38,791 bases of DNA from Ectothiorhodospira shaposhnikovii (GCF_016584105.1 NZ_NRSM01000032.1:1-38791), one strand, 5' to 3'. Numbered from the stretch's first letter, positions 1 through 8,324 are shown. Program-made: numbers and translations. The notes: a model not told the origin generated them from the sequence alone.

Positions 1-2
1 AG

Positions 3-92
3 TACATCGAGATGGAGTACAACAGCGACCGGCTCCACTCGTCCCTGGGGTACATCACCCCTCAGCAACATTTTTTAGCGGTTGCTGCTTAA
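3..92 (+). CDS. IS3-family transposase OrfB, C-terminal end (partial)
   Basis: The last 29 residues of an IS3-family DDE transposase enter from the left edge. The seen motif is YNSDRLHSSLGYITP followed by a short tail and a TAA stop; the YN..R.HSSLGY.TP ending is characteristic of IS3-type OrfB (rve domain end). The gene is cut by the window boundary, so the catalytic DDE residues are not visible. It is followed four bases later by a sequence matching an IS3 terminal inverted repeat, which supports this being the 3' end of an insertion sequence read in the plus direction. It may be the same element type as the partial copies at the right end of the window, which face the same way. Confidence 0.85.
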   Translation, partial: YIEMEYNSDRLHSSLGYITPQQHFLAVAA

Positions 93-95
93 TCC

Positions 96-121
96 GTGTC
101 CGCTGCGACTTGACCAGAACA
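96..121 (+). repeat. Right terminal inverted repeat of the IS3-family element
   Basis: The reverse complement of this 26-base stretch starts with TG and aligns without gaps to the left end at 38285-38310, with about 19 of 26 bases equal, including the inner block GCGGACAC. It ends in CA, as IS3-family ends do. The disrupted integrase reading frame resumes immediately after base 121, so 121/122 is the inferred insertion boundary. Because the left end of this copy is outside the window, no target duplication can be checked. Confidence 0.75.
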
Positions 122-373
122 CCAGGCCGCGACCGCGACTCGGGTTGGTTCGGTGAGTTCGAAGCGGACGGGTTCACGGGTTTTTTGCTGGACCACGCTG
201 GCCCGGGTCAGAATATCCCCAGCACGGGCCACATCGTTCACCCGCAATTGGACCAGGTCACAGCCCCTGAGCTTGCTGTCGATCGCCAGGTTGAACAGGG
301 CGAGTTCCCGGATTTTTCCCGCCAGTTCCAGTCGAGTGCGTAGTGCCCAGATCTCTCTGAGTTTGAGTGGCGG
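122..373 (-). pseudogene. Tyrosine recombinase/integrase N-terminal fragment, IS-truncated and fused to a nitroreductase tail
   Basis: About 84 codons encode a segment with LKLREIWALRTRLEL, LALFNLAIDSKLRGCDLVQLRV and VVQQKTREPVRFELTE as key stretches. This is the N-terminal part of a family of small tyrosine site-specific integrases common in Gammaproteobacteria (phage integrase family). The catalytic R-H-R-Y region lies further downstream in intact members and is missing. At the 3' side the reading frame runs into the IS right end at base 121, adding nine IS-encoded residues before a stop. At the 5' side it continues in frame, without its own start region, from the end of a nitroreductase gene near base 370. 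It is therefore a fragment bounded by two recombination events. I am confident of the family from motif recognition; exact joint bases are approximate. Confidence 0.75.
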
Positions 374-1354
374 TCGCTTTCTCGTGTAGCCCAGGCGTAT
401 CAGCAATAGGGGTTGTTCCTCGGTGGTCAGGGCCAGGTGAGATGCAAGCCGCCTACGAATTGGCTCGACTTCGCAGGGCATGTTGACGTGAGCGTGGGCG
501 ATGCCCAAGGAAGTCGCAGCCAGCGCCACGCGTTCGAAACCGCGGCCTAGGTCAACCCAGTGACGCTTGTTGTGATCCCGGGCAATGAAGAGCAGCAGCA
601 CGGAGGCACTGCGGATGGCCTTCTCCTGCCGGGCGGCCTCACTTTCCGGTTTGACCCGCCTCGTCATGATCCAGCGTCCAAACCAGCGGGGAATCGCAGG
701 TCACCCCAAGGCTTGTGCGGTCAGGCCATCCCTTTGCTCCGATGCTTCTCGTTGGGAAAACCGGATCCAAGAGACGAGTTTCGTGGCGAAGGCCGGGTCG
801 TTGAACTGGGCGATGTTGCCCTCGCGGACGAAGCCGATGATCGGTTCGATATCCGGATGACCGACCCGGAACGATCGCACCAACACGGATTGGCAAGGAT
901 TGGCCTCCAGAAGCCGCTCAAGATCCGATTCATTGATCGCGCAACCATCGTAAATTCCTCGGTTCGACTGCCGGGCGGGGATCGCCCGGAACAGCGCCTC
1001 CACATTCTCCTGAGCCCCCTCACACAGACGAACCCGCAGGCATTGTTCGGGCTCGTCGGGAGGAAAGTAGTCAGTGCGGGCTGAAAGCCCTTGATGTGCG
1101 GCCGCAATGATCAGGTTTTCGAGCGCACACCCCAGGCTGATGAACAGCGCGTGATTGTCCGGGTCGACGACGGGAAGGCGCCGGGAAAGGTCGGGGTAGA
1201 TCCTGATGGCGTCCCGTTCCACCGAAAACTGCCACGGTTGGGTGTTATGGCCTGACGGGGCACGCACCGCGAACGAGATCAATTCCCGAGCAAGGTGGTT
1301 CATCGTCGCAGGGGCTCCCATCAGTCGGTGTGTGGCCCTGACCAGCTTGTCCAT
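374..1354 (-). pseudogene. Acg-type nitroreductase, interrupted by an in-frame TGA and fused to integrase sequence
   Basis: The first part reads as a nitroreductase-fold flavoprotein: the APSGHNTQPWQF stretch near the N-terminus is the FMN-binding signature of Acg-like putative nitroreductases. The frame stops at TGA 701-703, but the same frame continues without any shift into PAIPRWFGRW and then the rest of the domain (HWVDLGRGFERVALAATSLGIAHAHVN), ending near GYTRKRPP. One nonsense change thus splits an otherwise continuous gene; intact relatives read through here. The 3' end is then replaced by integrase sequence. The start could be 1354, which overlaps the end of the upstream DUF4389 gene, or the ATG at 1303, which leaves an 18-base gap. 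Function of the intact family is presumed FMN-dependent reduction, substrate unknown. Probably inactive; a separate translation of the downstream part from ATG 667 is possible but would lack half the fold. Confidence 0.7.
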
Positions 1355-1608
1355 GGAAACGGGCGTTCGTCAGACTCGCCGGTCAGAAAACGGGCGGTCA
1401 CCGCCAGCCAATGGGCGATGCCTTGGCCGAACCAGGCGATACCCGCGTTGCGATTGTTGGTGAACAGCATCCAGAAGAACTGGAGGATGGCGCAAATTCC
1501 CAGCACGGTTTGGGCGAGATTCACCAGGAGCACCAGGATCAGCATGATGAGACCATGAAACCAAAGGTTCTTCGGCGGGGGCGGCACGGTATGGGGCGGC
1601 GAGTTCAT
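1321..1608 (-). CDS. DUF4389 family membrane protein
   Basis: A 95-residue protein with a proline-rich start, two hydrophobic segments (about residues 18-45, GLIMLILVLLVNLAQTVLG and the stretch after it), then WLAVTARFLTGESDERPFPWTSW near the end. The order 'hydrophobic hairpin, LFT.....GQ....W......FLT...E.PFPF/W..W' is typical of small DUF4389 proteins, which have no assigned function. An AGGAG lies about 10 bases before the ATG at 1608. It sits upstream of the broken nitroreductase on the same strand, so the two may have formed an operon. The family call rests on pattern recognition. Confidence 0.7.
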   Translation of the reverse strand: MNSPPHTVPPPPKNLWFHGLIMLILVLLVNLAQTVLGICAILQFFWMLFTNNRNAGIAWFGQGIAHWLAVTARFLTGESDERPFPWTSWSGPHTD

Positions 1609-1807
1609 GGGTCTGGCTCCTGGAGGATGTGGGTAGGGGCGGCACGAAACTGTTTATCGTGCCGGCCTGATACCAAAGATAGCCGTTGCCGCTGCTGGGT
1701 GCTTGGTAAGCGAGGGCCACTCTCCGGTGTTTTCGACCACATGCCCTTGATCCAGGGCGATGCCATCTGGGACCTATGCCGGAATCCGCGGTACCATCGG
1801 AGTCAGG
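1609..1807. other. Gap with no recognised gene
   Basis: Between the DUF4389 start and the CorA remnant I see no coding stretch with family motifs. The remaining open frames here are antisense continuations. It should hold the promoter of the DUF4389/nitroreductase pair, but I could not single out a convincing one. Confidence 0.4.
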
Positions 1808-2142
1808 ATCAGTTTGGGCGCGCCCTATCTGGCCTATGCAGTGATGGATCTGGTGGTGGACCAAGCGTTTCCAATGCTGAAGGAAATCGGGTCACGGATC
1901 ACCGATCTGGAGGATCGCGTGCTGGAAACACCGGAGCGATCCACCTACGAGCAGATTCACCTGTTGCGTCGCGATCTGATGGTTCTGCGTCGACAGTTCT
2001 GGCCGGTCCGCGATCTGCTCGACAAGCTGATGCGCGAGGGCGAGGATTGGTTCAGCGGGGCGGTGATCCTCTGATCTGGGTCGTGATGCTGGTCATCGCG
2101 GGAACGATGCTTTATCTGTTCCGGCGACGGGGCTGGTTCTGA
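1808..2142 (+). pseudogene. CorA-type magnesium/cobalt transporter remnant
   Basis: Two separated pieces of one CorA protein are visible. The first, about 1808-2063, gives PYLAYAVMDLVVDQAFP and IHLLRRDLMVLRRQFWPVRD, the long stalk-helix region that precedes the membrane part in CorA. The second, 2065-2142 in another frame, gives LIWVVMLVIAGTMLYLFRRR, which is the last transmembrane helix and basic C-terminus. The cytoplasmic N-terminal domain, the first transmembrane helix and the GMN selectivity motif between them are missing. So the gene has lost its 5' part and suffered an internal deletion that also changes frame. It cannot encode a working channel. It is one of several remnants clustered in this zone. 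Confidence 0.7.
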
Positions 2143-2213
2143 TCGACCGGACTGCAGCCTGGGCGGCACGTTGGCTGGCTGTCCTGTGCTGTGATCGCAG
2201 GGATCGCCAAGCG

Positions 2214-2609
2214 TCAGCTGTGTGGACCCTCACCCCGTCTCAGCAAGCTTACCACCAAGGTCAGCAGGGTGATGGGCACCACGTAGCTGAGCATCACCCC
2301 TGAGAAGGCGGGGAGGGCACTATGTTGCTGCGCGGCCAGCACCAGATAGGCCGTGTACGCCACGTAGTATCCAAGGAAGACAGCACCTTCCCAGCGTGCG
2401 ATCTTCCCGCCAGTGAGCATGATGGGCAGGCATGCCAGCGCCACCGCAAGCATCTCCCATAGATCAAAATGCCGGGCTGCATCCGGGATCGGTATCCCCG
2501 CCGAGGAAACCAGACCGGCAGCGCTCACCACGCCCAGGATGTTGAACACGTTACTGCCCACCACATTGCCCACGGCAATGTCCCGCAGGTCACTGGGAAA
2601 GAGCTGCAT
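2214..2609 (-). pseudogene. Na+/Ca2+ exchanger (CaCA family) C-terminal half
   Basis: The 131 codons encode the second half of a calcium/sodium antiporter. The alpha-repeat signature GNVVGSNVFNILGVV occurs near residue 14, followed by three or four hydrophobic segments and a short charged tail. Intact CaCA proteins have about 320 residues with two such alpha repeats; here the first repeat and its helices are absent. Upstream of the ATG at 2609 the same frame reads into unrelated sequence belonging to the desaturase 3' end, with which it overlaps by 20 bases. This indicates a deletion junction rather than a short natural gene. Probably non-functional, since both alpha repeats are needed to form the ion site. 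Confidence 0.7.
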
Positions 2610-3729
2610 GCAGTACCCGCAGACGCTGGCGCTGCATCCGCAGGCGATAGTCCAGTTCCTTGTAGGCCGTTCGCATTTCGATGCGTGTCCAGCGGTCGCG
2701 CAGCGCCTCTCGCCCGACCTTTACCCGGCGTGCCTGCCACTGCTGCCACTGGGTTACGGTCTCTTTGAACTGATGATATTCCCTGTCCAGGGCCTCACTC
2801 CAGCTAGGGGCCACACCCGTGACCTCAAGCCGCGTCCGAAGCCTGGCAAACTGGGTGGAAATGCGGGCCCGCTGGATCCTGAAGCGGGGTATGCGCCGAC
2901 GGTCGTGCACCAACCCCACCCAGGCACACAGGTTGATGAACCACTTGGAGGGATCGTACTGCCACCAATGAATTCCATTGCGGTAGTCCGACTGAAAGGC
3001 ATGGTGATAGTTGTGGTAGCCCTCCCCCCAGGTCACCAGAGCCACCAGGGCATTGTCCACGGCCGTATTGTCATCGCTATAGGGGCGTTTGCCCCAGGTG
3101 TGAGCCAGAGAGTTGATGAAAAAGGTGAAATGGTGGCTGACCACCAGCCGCAAAACTCCCGCCAGCAGCAGCATGCCGACCACATCCCCGAGCATCAAGC
3201 CCATGGTCAGGGGGAACAGTAGATTGGTGGACCAGGCCAGCAGCCAGTAGTACCGGTGCTGAAAGCGCACAATCGGGTCTCGGGTGAGGTCCTTCACGGT
3301 GCTGAAATCGGGCTGGCTCGCGGGCCACTCCCGCAACATCCAGCCTATGTGTGCGTGCCAGAATCCAGACCGAATGGAGTGGGGGTCGCGATCCACATCA
3401 TCCACGTACCGGTGATGATTGCGATGCCGGGCCGCCCAATTGTAGATGCTGTTCTGCAATGCCATGGCGCCGAACACAGCCAGCAACATTCGCAGGGGCC
3501 AGCGGGCCTTGAAGGTTCGATGGGCCCAGAGGCGATGATACCCCACGGTGATACTCATACCCCCCAGGGCCAGCAGCACCCCGAAGGCCAGCCAGGCCCA
3601 TCCGCTGTACCCTTGGGTGAATCCCCACCAGGGCACTACGGTCAACGCCAACAGATTGGTGAACGCAAAAAACAGTGAAGTGGGCCAGGCCACGGGGGGA
3701 TTGATTCTGGGCACGGGAAATACCTGCAT
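2590..3729 (-). CDS. Fatty acid (acyl-CoA/acyl-lipid delta-9 type) desaturase
   Basis: Integral-membrane di-iron desaturase. The three histidine boxes are clear: HRLWAHR, then HRNHH, then GEGYHNYHH. They sit among four hydrophobic segments in the expected order for the DesC/OLE1-like delta-9 family, which introduces a double bond into saturated acyl chains at the inner membrane. The frame is open back to 3870, but the sequence before the methionine at 3729 (MQVFPVPRINPP) looks non-conserved and low in family character, so I chose 3729, giving 379 residues. The C-terminal 100 residues are strongly basic and may be a cytoplasmic extension. The 3' end abuts a truncated antiporter, so the last residues (after about LRVLHAAL) may have been altered by the deletion. 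Next to the ceramidase-like gene on the same strand, suggesting a lipid-related pair. Confidence 0.85.
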   Translation of the reverse strand: MQVFPVPRINPPVAWPTSLFFAFTNLLALTVVPWWGFTQGYSGWAWLAFGVLLALGGMSITVGYHRLWAHRTFKARWPLRMLLAVFGAMALQNSIYNWAARHRNHHRYVDDVDRDPHSIRSGFWHAHIGWMLREWPASQPDFSTVKDLTRDPIVRFQHRYYWLLAWSTNLLFPLTMGLMLGDVVGMLLLAGVLRLVVSHHFTFFINSLAHTWGKRPYSDDNTAVDNALVALVTWGEGYHNYHHAFQSDYRNGIHWWQYDPSKWFINLCAWVGLVHDRRRIPRFRIQRARISTQFARLRTRLEVTGVAPSWSEALDREYHQFKETVTQWQQWQARRVKVGREALRDRWTRIEMRTAYKELDYRLRMQRQRLRVLHAALSQ

Positions 3730-3879
3730 GTACTTGATCACCTGTGCCGAGTGGTGTGGAGCCAGGCCATGGGGTGAAATGGGGGTTTCGCCACTGGCTG
3801 GCCCGCCCCCTGTACCGGGCGGCAGGATTACCGCTGCCGGAGAGCATGGCACAGGTGCTGACCCGGTCACGGCGATTGA

Positions 3880-4659
3880 TCAAGCCCGCGAGCGCCATTG
3901 GCGGCGGCGCAGCATGCGCAGGATCCAGTAGACGCTCAGGGCGGCTAGCAGGTGCTTGAGGGTGTGGCCGCTCAGGAGGCCGCCCGTGAGATCGTGGATG
4001 GGATGGTCGAGTCGATCGGCCCCCAGCGCCAGTAGGTACCAGCCCACCGCCACCGGTAAATCCTTGTCGCGTGTGTAAATGCTGGGATGAAGCAGCACCA
4101 TCAGCGGTCCCAATACCAAGGGCAGGGCCTGGGTGAGCATGTACAGGCGCAGATCGCCGGTTCCCTGAAGTTCGCTCCAGTACCAATGAATGGAGCCGAG
4201 GGCGCCGACCAGCAGCAAGGCCGGCAGGACGACAGTACCCCGACAGGCACCGATCCGGTCCGACAGGATCGCCGCCAGGATGGCCATGAAAGCCAGGCTC
4301 ATGGCCAGGCGATCCCAGAACAGCCGCCCATGATCCGGGGCCCAGTGGTAATAAGCCGATCCGATCCCTACCAGTATCACAGCGCCGAAAAACGTCAGAT
4401 AGGGCCAGTACTGGTGCGCCTCGCGGAACCGGTGAGGGTGGCGGGTCACCCAGATCACTCCCAGCAGGCCGACCCACACAAAGGCCAGATTGGAGACCAC
4501 GTCGGCGACATTGGGGATCCCCAGCCACGCCCCGTCGGCCGCGAAGTCATGGTAACTCTCGGGCTGAGGCAAGGGCGGCAGTGCGAGAACACCCAGCAGG
4601 ACCAGGAGCATCACCGCCAACAACAGACCGGTTTGCCAGTGCATCCTCATGGGGCTCAT
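3880..4659 (-). CDS. Ceramidase-family (CREST superfamily) membrane protein
   Basis: A 259-residue protein with about seven hydrophobic segments. Seen motifs are GIPNVADVVSNLAF near residue 47, GSAYYHWAPDH and WDRLAMSLAF in the middle, and DHPIHD...SGHTLKHLLAA near the C-terminus. Conserved Ser, Asp and three His residues at these places form the zinc site in the alkaline ceramidase / PAQR-like CREST superfamily. Bacterial members are usually annotated as alkaline phytoceramidase family protein and their substrate is not established. Three ATGs lie close together (4659, 4650, 4644), so the exact start is uncertain. It lies just upstream of the desaturase, ending about 10 bases before that frame opens, consistent with co-transcription. 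Confidence 0.75.
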   Translation of the reverse strand: MSPMRMHWQTGLLLAVMLLVLLGVLALPPLPQPESYHDFAADGAWLGIPNVADVVSNLAFVWVGLLGVIWVTRHPHRFREAHQYWPYLTFFGAVILVGIGSAYYHWAPDHGRLFWDRLAMSLAFMAILAAILSDRIGACRGTVVLPALLLVGALGSIHWYWSELQGTGDLRLYMLTQALPLVLGPLMVLLHPSIYTRDKDLPVAVGWYLLALGADRLDHPIHDLTGGLLSGHTLKHLLAALSVYWILRMLRRRQWRSRA

Positions 4660-4681
4660 GGGGGTAGCTTAATCCATCCCA

Positions 4682-4807
4682 CCCGGCTTTGGCCTGGGGT
4701 TGGCGATCGTGAGCGAACTGGTCAATCTGCTCGACGGGGAAATGGATCTTGCCAGCACACCGGTGGTGGGTTCCACATTCAAGCTCACCCTGCCTTTGCC
4801 CGCAGTG
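4682..4807 (+). pseudogene. Histidine kinase ATP-binding domain remnant
   Basis: Forty-two codons read PGFGLGLAIVSELVNLLDG and then a GSTFKLTLPLP ending. GFGLGLAIV is the G2 box of the HATPase_c domain and GS.F...LPL is the conserved last strand of sensor histidine kinases. Nothing upstream in this frame continues the kinase, since the 5' side runs into the ceramidase gene start on the other strand. Downstream the frame goes on without family features. It is a fragment left by deletion. Confidence 0.7.
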
Positions 4808-5168
4808 TCCGCACGTTACGAGCCCTCATTACCGCGCATCCAAAGGGCTTGGTCACGATGCACCATCGATTCGCAGTCGCAGACGCGTGGGCTGCTCAGG
4901 AGATGGCCCTGGGTAGAGGTGCGCCTCTTTATGAGAAGGACATTCATGTGAGCGGCCTGATGAGGTTGATTGCCACAACAGAATTTCTCGTTCTCGCCCT
5001 GTCCCAACCAGTCTTTATCCGCTTGACGAGGTCAGCGTTCGCGGGACTTCCGGACTGCGTATACTATATTGACGTTGTGACCCTCGTGCTGAATCCAGGT
5101 ACGTCAAACGGCGACCTGGACTCCCTACGCTTCGCGCGTAGCGAAAATGTACTGCTGTCCTTTCTCCT
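4808..5168. other. No recognised gene
   Basis: Several short frames are open on both strands but none carries motifs I recognise or a good ribosome binding site. The stretch lies between two decayed signalling genes and is most likely remnant sequence. Confidence 0.4.
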
Positions 5169-5571
5169 CAGCCTGGCGGCCACATCACTGCTCCGGTGAC
5201 GATGGCGCAGCAGGGTGGCAAATTCGGTCAGCACCCGGTCTCCCGTGCTATTGCCGAAACGATCATTCACGGACTTGAAGTAATCCAGGTCGATCATCAC
5301 CAGGCAAAACGGTCGGCCCTGGCGCAGGAAGCGCCCTGACATAGGGCATGCGCGTGCTGCCATCCGGGCGACGCTCAAACTGGTAGATGACTCCGATGGG
5401 CGGGATGTCCTCCGGGTGCACCAGTTGAAACCATCCCCCCTGCGCCTTCAGGATGTTCTCGCTGATCCCCAGGAAGCGTTCCGCATTAGGTGAAATGTAC
5501 TGAACCGGATAGGGTGGCTTGGGCGAGGTCAGGTAGACCACCGCAGGCGATACCCCGAGGACTTCGTCCAA
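5169..5571 (-). pseudogene. PAS-GGDEF (diguanylate cyclase) remnant
   Basis: Two pieces of one sensor protein are readable. The 5' part (from about 5571) encodes a PAS-like stretch with SPAVVYLTSP, YISPNAERFLG, FQLVHPEDIPP and FERRPDGSTRMPYV; spacing between HPED and FERRPDGS is shorter than in an intact PAS domain. The 3' part in another frame gives FCLVMIDLDYFKSVNDRFG and GDRVL.EFATLLR.....DVAARL, the first half of a GGDEF domain. The GG(D/E)EF active loop that should follow is destroyed by a frame change just after AARL. The protein is split by at least two lesions and cannot make cyclic di-GMP. Confidence 0.75.
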
Positions 5572-5728
5572 CAGGTGGTGCCGGAAGGCAGGTTGACGAG
5601 GATCACCCGACGAACCTGGCGCTGATCGACTCCAGCGGGAAGTTGTGAGAGGCTGCAGTCGGACCTCAAGCCGCCACTGAAATCGGATCTTCGACTCTGA
5701 TTCATGATTATCGCCAGACTGTGACGAA

Positions 5729-6721
5729 TCATCCGCTGCGTGCCGGCGGTGCCATGAACTCAGGCCCTATCGGGTCGGTGATGTGGGTGTTGAGGATGCG
5801 GTCGATCTGATCGCGGTCTTCCCCGGTCAGCACGATGTCCATGACCCGATGGACGGTGGCGACCTGCTCGGGGCGGCGGGCACCCCACAGGGCAATGTCG
5901 GCGCCCTGGTCCAGCAGCCAGCGCACCGCCAGATGCAGGACGTCGCTTTCGAAACGCTCCCGGGCAAAGTGGTCCAGGGCCTGGACCGCCGCCAGATACT
6001 GGTCAAATCGGGGCGACTGGAACTTGGGATCGGACTGGCGCAGATCATCGCCGTCGAAGCGTGTGTCAGGCCCCATGCGACCGCTGAGCAGGCCCCGGCA
6101 GAGTGCGCCGTAAGCCAGGATCGTGATGCCGTTTTCCCGGCAGTAGGGCAGGACATCTGCTTCGATGCCCCGTTCGAAGAGGTTATAGGGTGGCTGGCAG
6201 GCGTGCAGGGGACCGATGTCGCGGAAGGTGTCCATCTGCGCGGGACTGAAGTTGCTGACACCGACGGCGCGTATCTTGCCCTCCCGCAGCAATCGGGTCA
6301 TGACCTCGGCGGTTTCCTCCATGGGTGTTGCCGGGTCGGGCCAGTGGACCTGGTAGAGGTCGATGTAGTCGGTCTGGAGGCGGCGCAGGGAATCTTCCAC
6401 CTCGGCCTGGATGCGATCGGCGCCGGCGTTACGCAGCACCGCCTCTTCGGCGGTCCATTCCAGGCCCACCTTGGTGGCGATCAGGACGCGGTCACGCCCG
6501 CCGCAGCGGCGGATGGCCTCGCCAACCAGTTCCTCGGACTTGCCGAACCCGTAAACGGGCGCGGTATCAATGAGGTTGATGCCCTGGTCCAGCGCGGCAT
6601 GGATGGTGCGGATGGAGGTCTCGTCGTCCGTACCACCCCACATCCAGCCACCGATGGCCCAAGTGCCCAGGGCAATGCGCGAGGCCTCGAAAGGGCTGCC
6701 CTTCAGTGGCGTGGTTTCCAT
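5729..6721 (-). CDS. Aldo/keto reductase
   Basis: A 330-residue NADPH-dependent oxidoreductase of the AKR superfamily, expected to reduce aldehydes or ketones in the cytoplasm. The catalytic tetrad is visible: Asp and Tyr in NLIDTAPVYG, Lys in LIATKVG, His in LYQVHWPD. The GVSNFS stretch and the C-terminal cofactor-binding part (DIALWGARRPEQV) are in the expected positions, and length matches the family. A strong GGGAGG stands six bases before the ATG at 6721. The family is too broad to name the substrate. The genes on either side are not obviously related to it. Confidence 0.9.
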   Translation of the reverse strand: METTPLKGSPFEASRIALGTWAIGGWMWGGTDDETSIRTIHAALDQGINLIDTAPVYGFGKSEELVGEAIRRCGGRDRVLIATKVGLEWTAEEAVLRNAGADRIQAEVEDSLRRLQTDYIDLYQVHWPDPATPMEETAEVMTRLLREGKIRAVGVSNFSPAQMDTFRDIGPLHACQPPYNLFERGIEADVLPYCRENGITILAYGALCRGLLSGRMGPDTRFDGDDLRQSDPKFQSPRFDQYLAAVQALDHFARERFESDVLHLAVRWLLDQGADIALWGARRPEQVATVHRVMDIVLTGEDRDQIDRILNTHITDPIGPEFMAPPARSG

Positions 6722-6813
6722 GTTGCCTCCCGTGCGTGTTTCGGATTGTTGGTCGTGATGTAGAGCGAGCCGATTGGCTCGGGTGGGTCACCCGATGCGG
6801 CGCCCGTGCCCCC

Positions 6814-8187
6814 TCAGTCCCGGTCATCATCCTCGGGTAGGACCCCCAGTTGCTGGCGCTCGAAGGCCACAGAGAAGGAGGCGATCTCTTCCAGAGTGAG
6901 GTGGATCTCGCGTATGCCGATGTCCCCTTCCTCAATGGCCTCCCGGCCCGGGTGGTCGTCCCGGTTGAGCCACTGCCAGGTGATCTGGCCCGGGTAATAC
7001 ACCTGCAATTCGGTCCATTCCACCTCGGCGGTGTCCAGGTCGCCCTCCACACGCTGGGCCACGATGTCGGCGTCGTCCACGCCCAGGCCCAGGGTCTGCG
7101 GGTGTGAGACCAGGTGCCAGCGGGCACCGGAGGCATCGGTGTGAACGGCAAAGGCCACCTGATAGCGTCCGCCATCCTCCAGTGACTTGCTGTCCAGCGG
7201 GTTAGGGGCTTCCAGCGTGCGGGTCAGGCGAATGCGCCAGGCGCCCTCCTCATAGCCGCCCGCGGCGGCGATGGCGCCTCGGCTCCCGGTGGGCTGTCTC
7301 AGGAAGCGCTGGGGCAGGACATCGCCCTCCTGCCAGTCGTGATCCGGGTCGAAGGGGACGGCGACCTCCTCAGACAGGTAGAACCAGTCATCCTGTCCGT
7401 AGTCACGGTCCATGAGGCGTTGCCGATCCATGGCCTTGAAGCCCGTGATGCCGGGATTGAACATCCAGGCAGGGTGCTCCGCCTTGTCGTCCCAGTTGTC
7501 GGTGAAGGGCCCCTGGCCCTCGCTGTTCAGGCGGTAGTGCAGCACGTAGTTGTTGTCCGCATGCCCCACCGGGTGGCTGCGATGGGCGCGCCATTGCCAC
7601 AGGTCCAGGAAATATCCCTGTTCGCGCAGGGCCTGTATCTCGTCATCGGACTTGAGCTTGTCCCAGGAGACTTCATCATCGGCTGCGTCGCGACTGCCGG
7701 GCAGGTACTTGCGCACGTCGGAGCGGCCCATGTCTTCGCCCAGGACGGGATGCGCGCGCACCGCCTCGCCATCCGCGGCATCGGTGAGTGTGCGCATGCC
7801 TTCATGGACGGTCATGTAGGCGCCATGTTTGCCAAAGTGGGGCACCGATCCGTCGTCCAGCATCATGGAGATCCGGTCCTCGTACAGCCCATGGGGATCC
7901 GGCCCTGGAGATCCGCGCCCGTAACGGATCCATTCCCCGTCCTCGAAAATCCAGTACTGGTGATACCAACTGGGATTGTCGGTCTCGAACTCGTAACGGA
8001 TCTGGATGTGCTCGTCGTTGTAGACCGCGCCCACCCGCAGGGTCCGCAGACGCTCCTCCTGGGCGGGTATGTACACGTTGCGGGCTTCGTCGACGAACTC
8101 CGGTTCGGCGGCCAGGGCTGACCCCGTCACGGTCATCGCTAGGACAGTGAGTACCGTGCCCGGCATGTGAAGCGGCTGGTGTTTCAT
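6814..8187 (-). CDS. Exported haem-binding protein, ethylbenzene dehydrogenase gamma-subunit family
   Basis: A 457-residue protein starting with a signal peptide (hydrophobic stretch to a likely cleavage near ALAAE). The start at 8187 is fixed by AAGGAGAT eight bases upstream; an earlier ATG at 8217 has no such site. The mature protein resembles the EB_dh / cytochrome c-552-DMSO reductase-like haem-binding domain, a periplasmic beta-sandwich that binds haem b in the gamma subunit of ethylbenzene dehydrogenase and relatives. Supporting stretches are the early FVDEARNVYIPA, the YQVAFAVHTDASGARWHLVSHPQTLGLG block and the closing WLNRDDHPG part. No molybdopterin alpha subunit or Fe-S beta subunit lies nearby, so it is an orphan whose partner is unknown. 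The family call is from overall pattern, without alignment. Confidence 0.65.
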   Translation of the reverse strand: MKHQPLHMPGTVLTVLAMTVTGSALAAEPEFVDEARNVYIPAQEERLRTLRVGAVYNDEHIQIRYEFETDNPSWYHQYWIFEDGEWIRYGRGSPGPDPHGLYEDRISMMLDDGSVPHFGKHGAYMTVHEGMRTLTDAADGEAVRAHPVLGEDMGRSDVRKYLPGSRDAADDEVSWDKLKSDDEIQALREQGYFLDLWQWRAHRSHPVGHADNNYVLHYRLNSEGQGPFTDNWDDKAEHPAWMFNPGITGFKAMDRQRLMDRDYGQDDWFYLSEEVAVPFDPDHDWQEGDVLPQRFLRQPTGSRGAIAAAGGYEEGAWRIRLTRTLEAPNPLDSKSLEDGGRYQVAFAVHTDASGARWHLVSHPQTLGLGVDDADIVAQRVEGDLDTAEVEWTELQVYYPGQITWQWLNRDDHPGREAIEEGDIGIREIHLTLEEIASFSVAFERQQLGVLPEDDDRD

Positions 8188-8324
8188 GGGATCTCCTTGA
8201 TCAAAGGCAATATCCACCGATGCCCTGACCCTATTCGATGGCTTTGCAGGAAATCAAGCATAACCATGGCATGCATCCTGACCTGGCATCTGGTGAGCCG
8301 GATTTCCGGCCATGGAGATGTCGG

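Noticed and set aside
701-703. TGA in the nitroreductase read as selenocysteine
   Set aside because: No SECIS-like hairpin was evident just after it, the position is not a known catalytic Cys in the family, and the gene is otherwise broken.
4087-5199. Plus-strand open frame of 370 codons
   Set aside because: It is mostly antisense to the ceramidase-like gene, rich in Gln/His/Gly from shadow coding, and has no family motifs.
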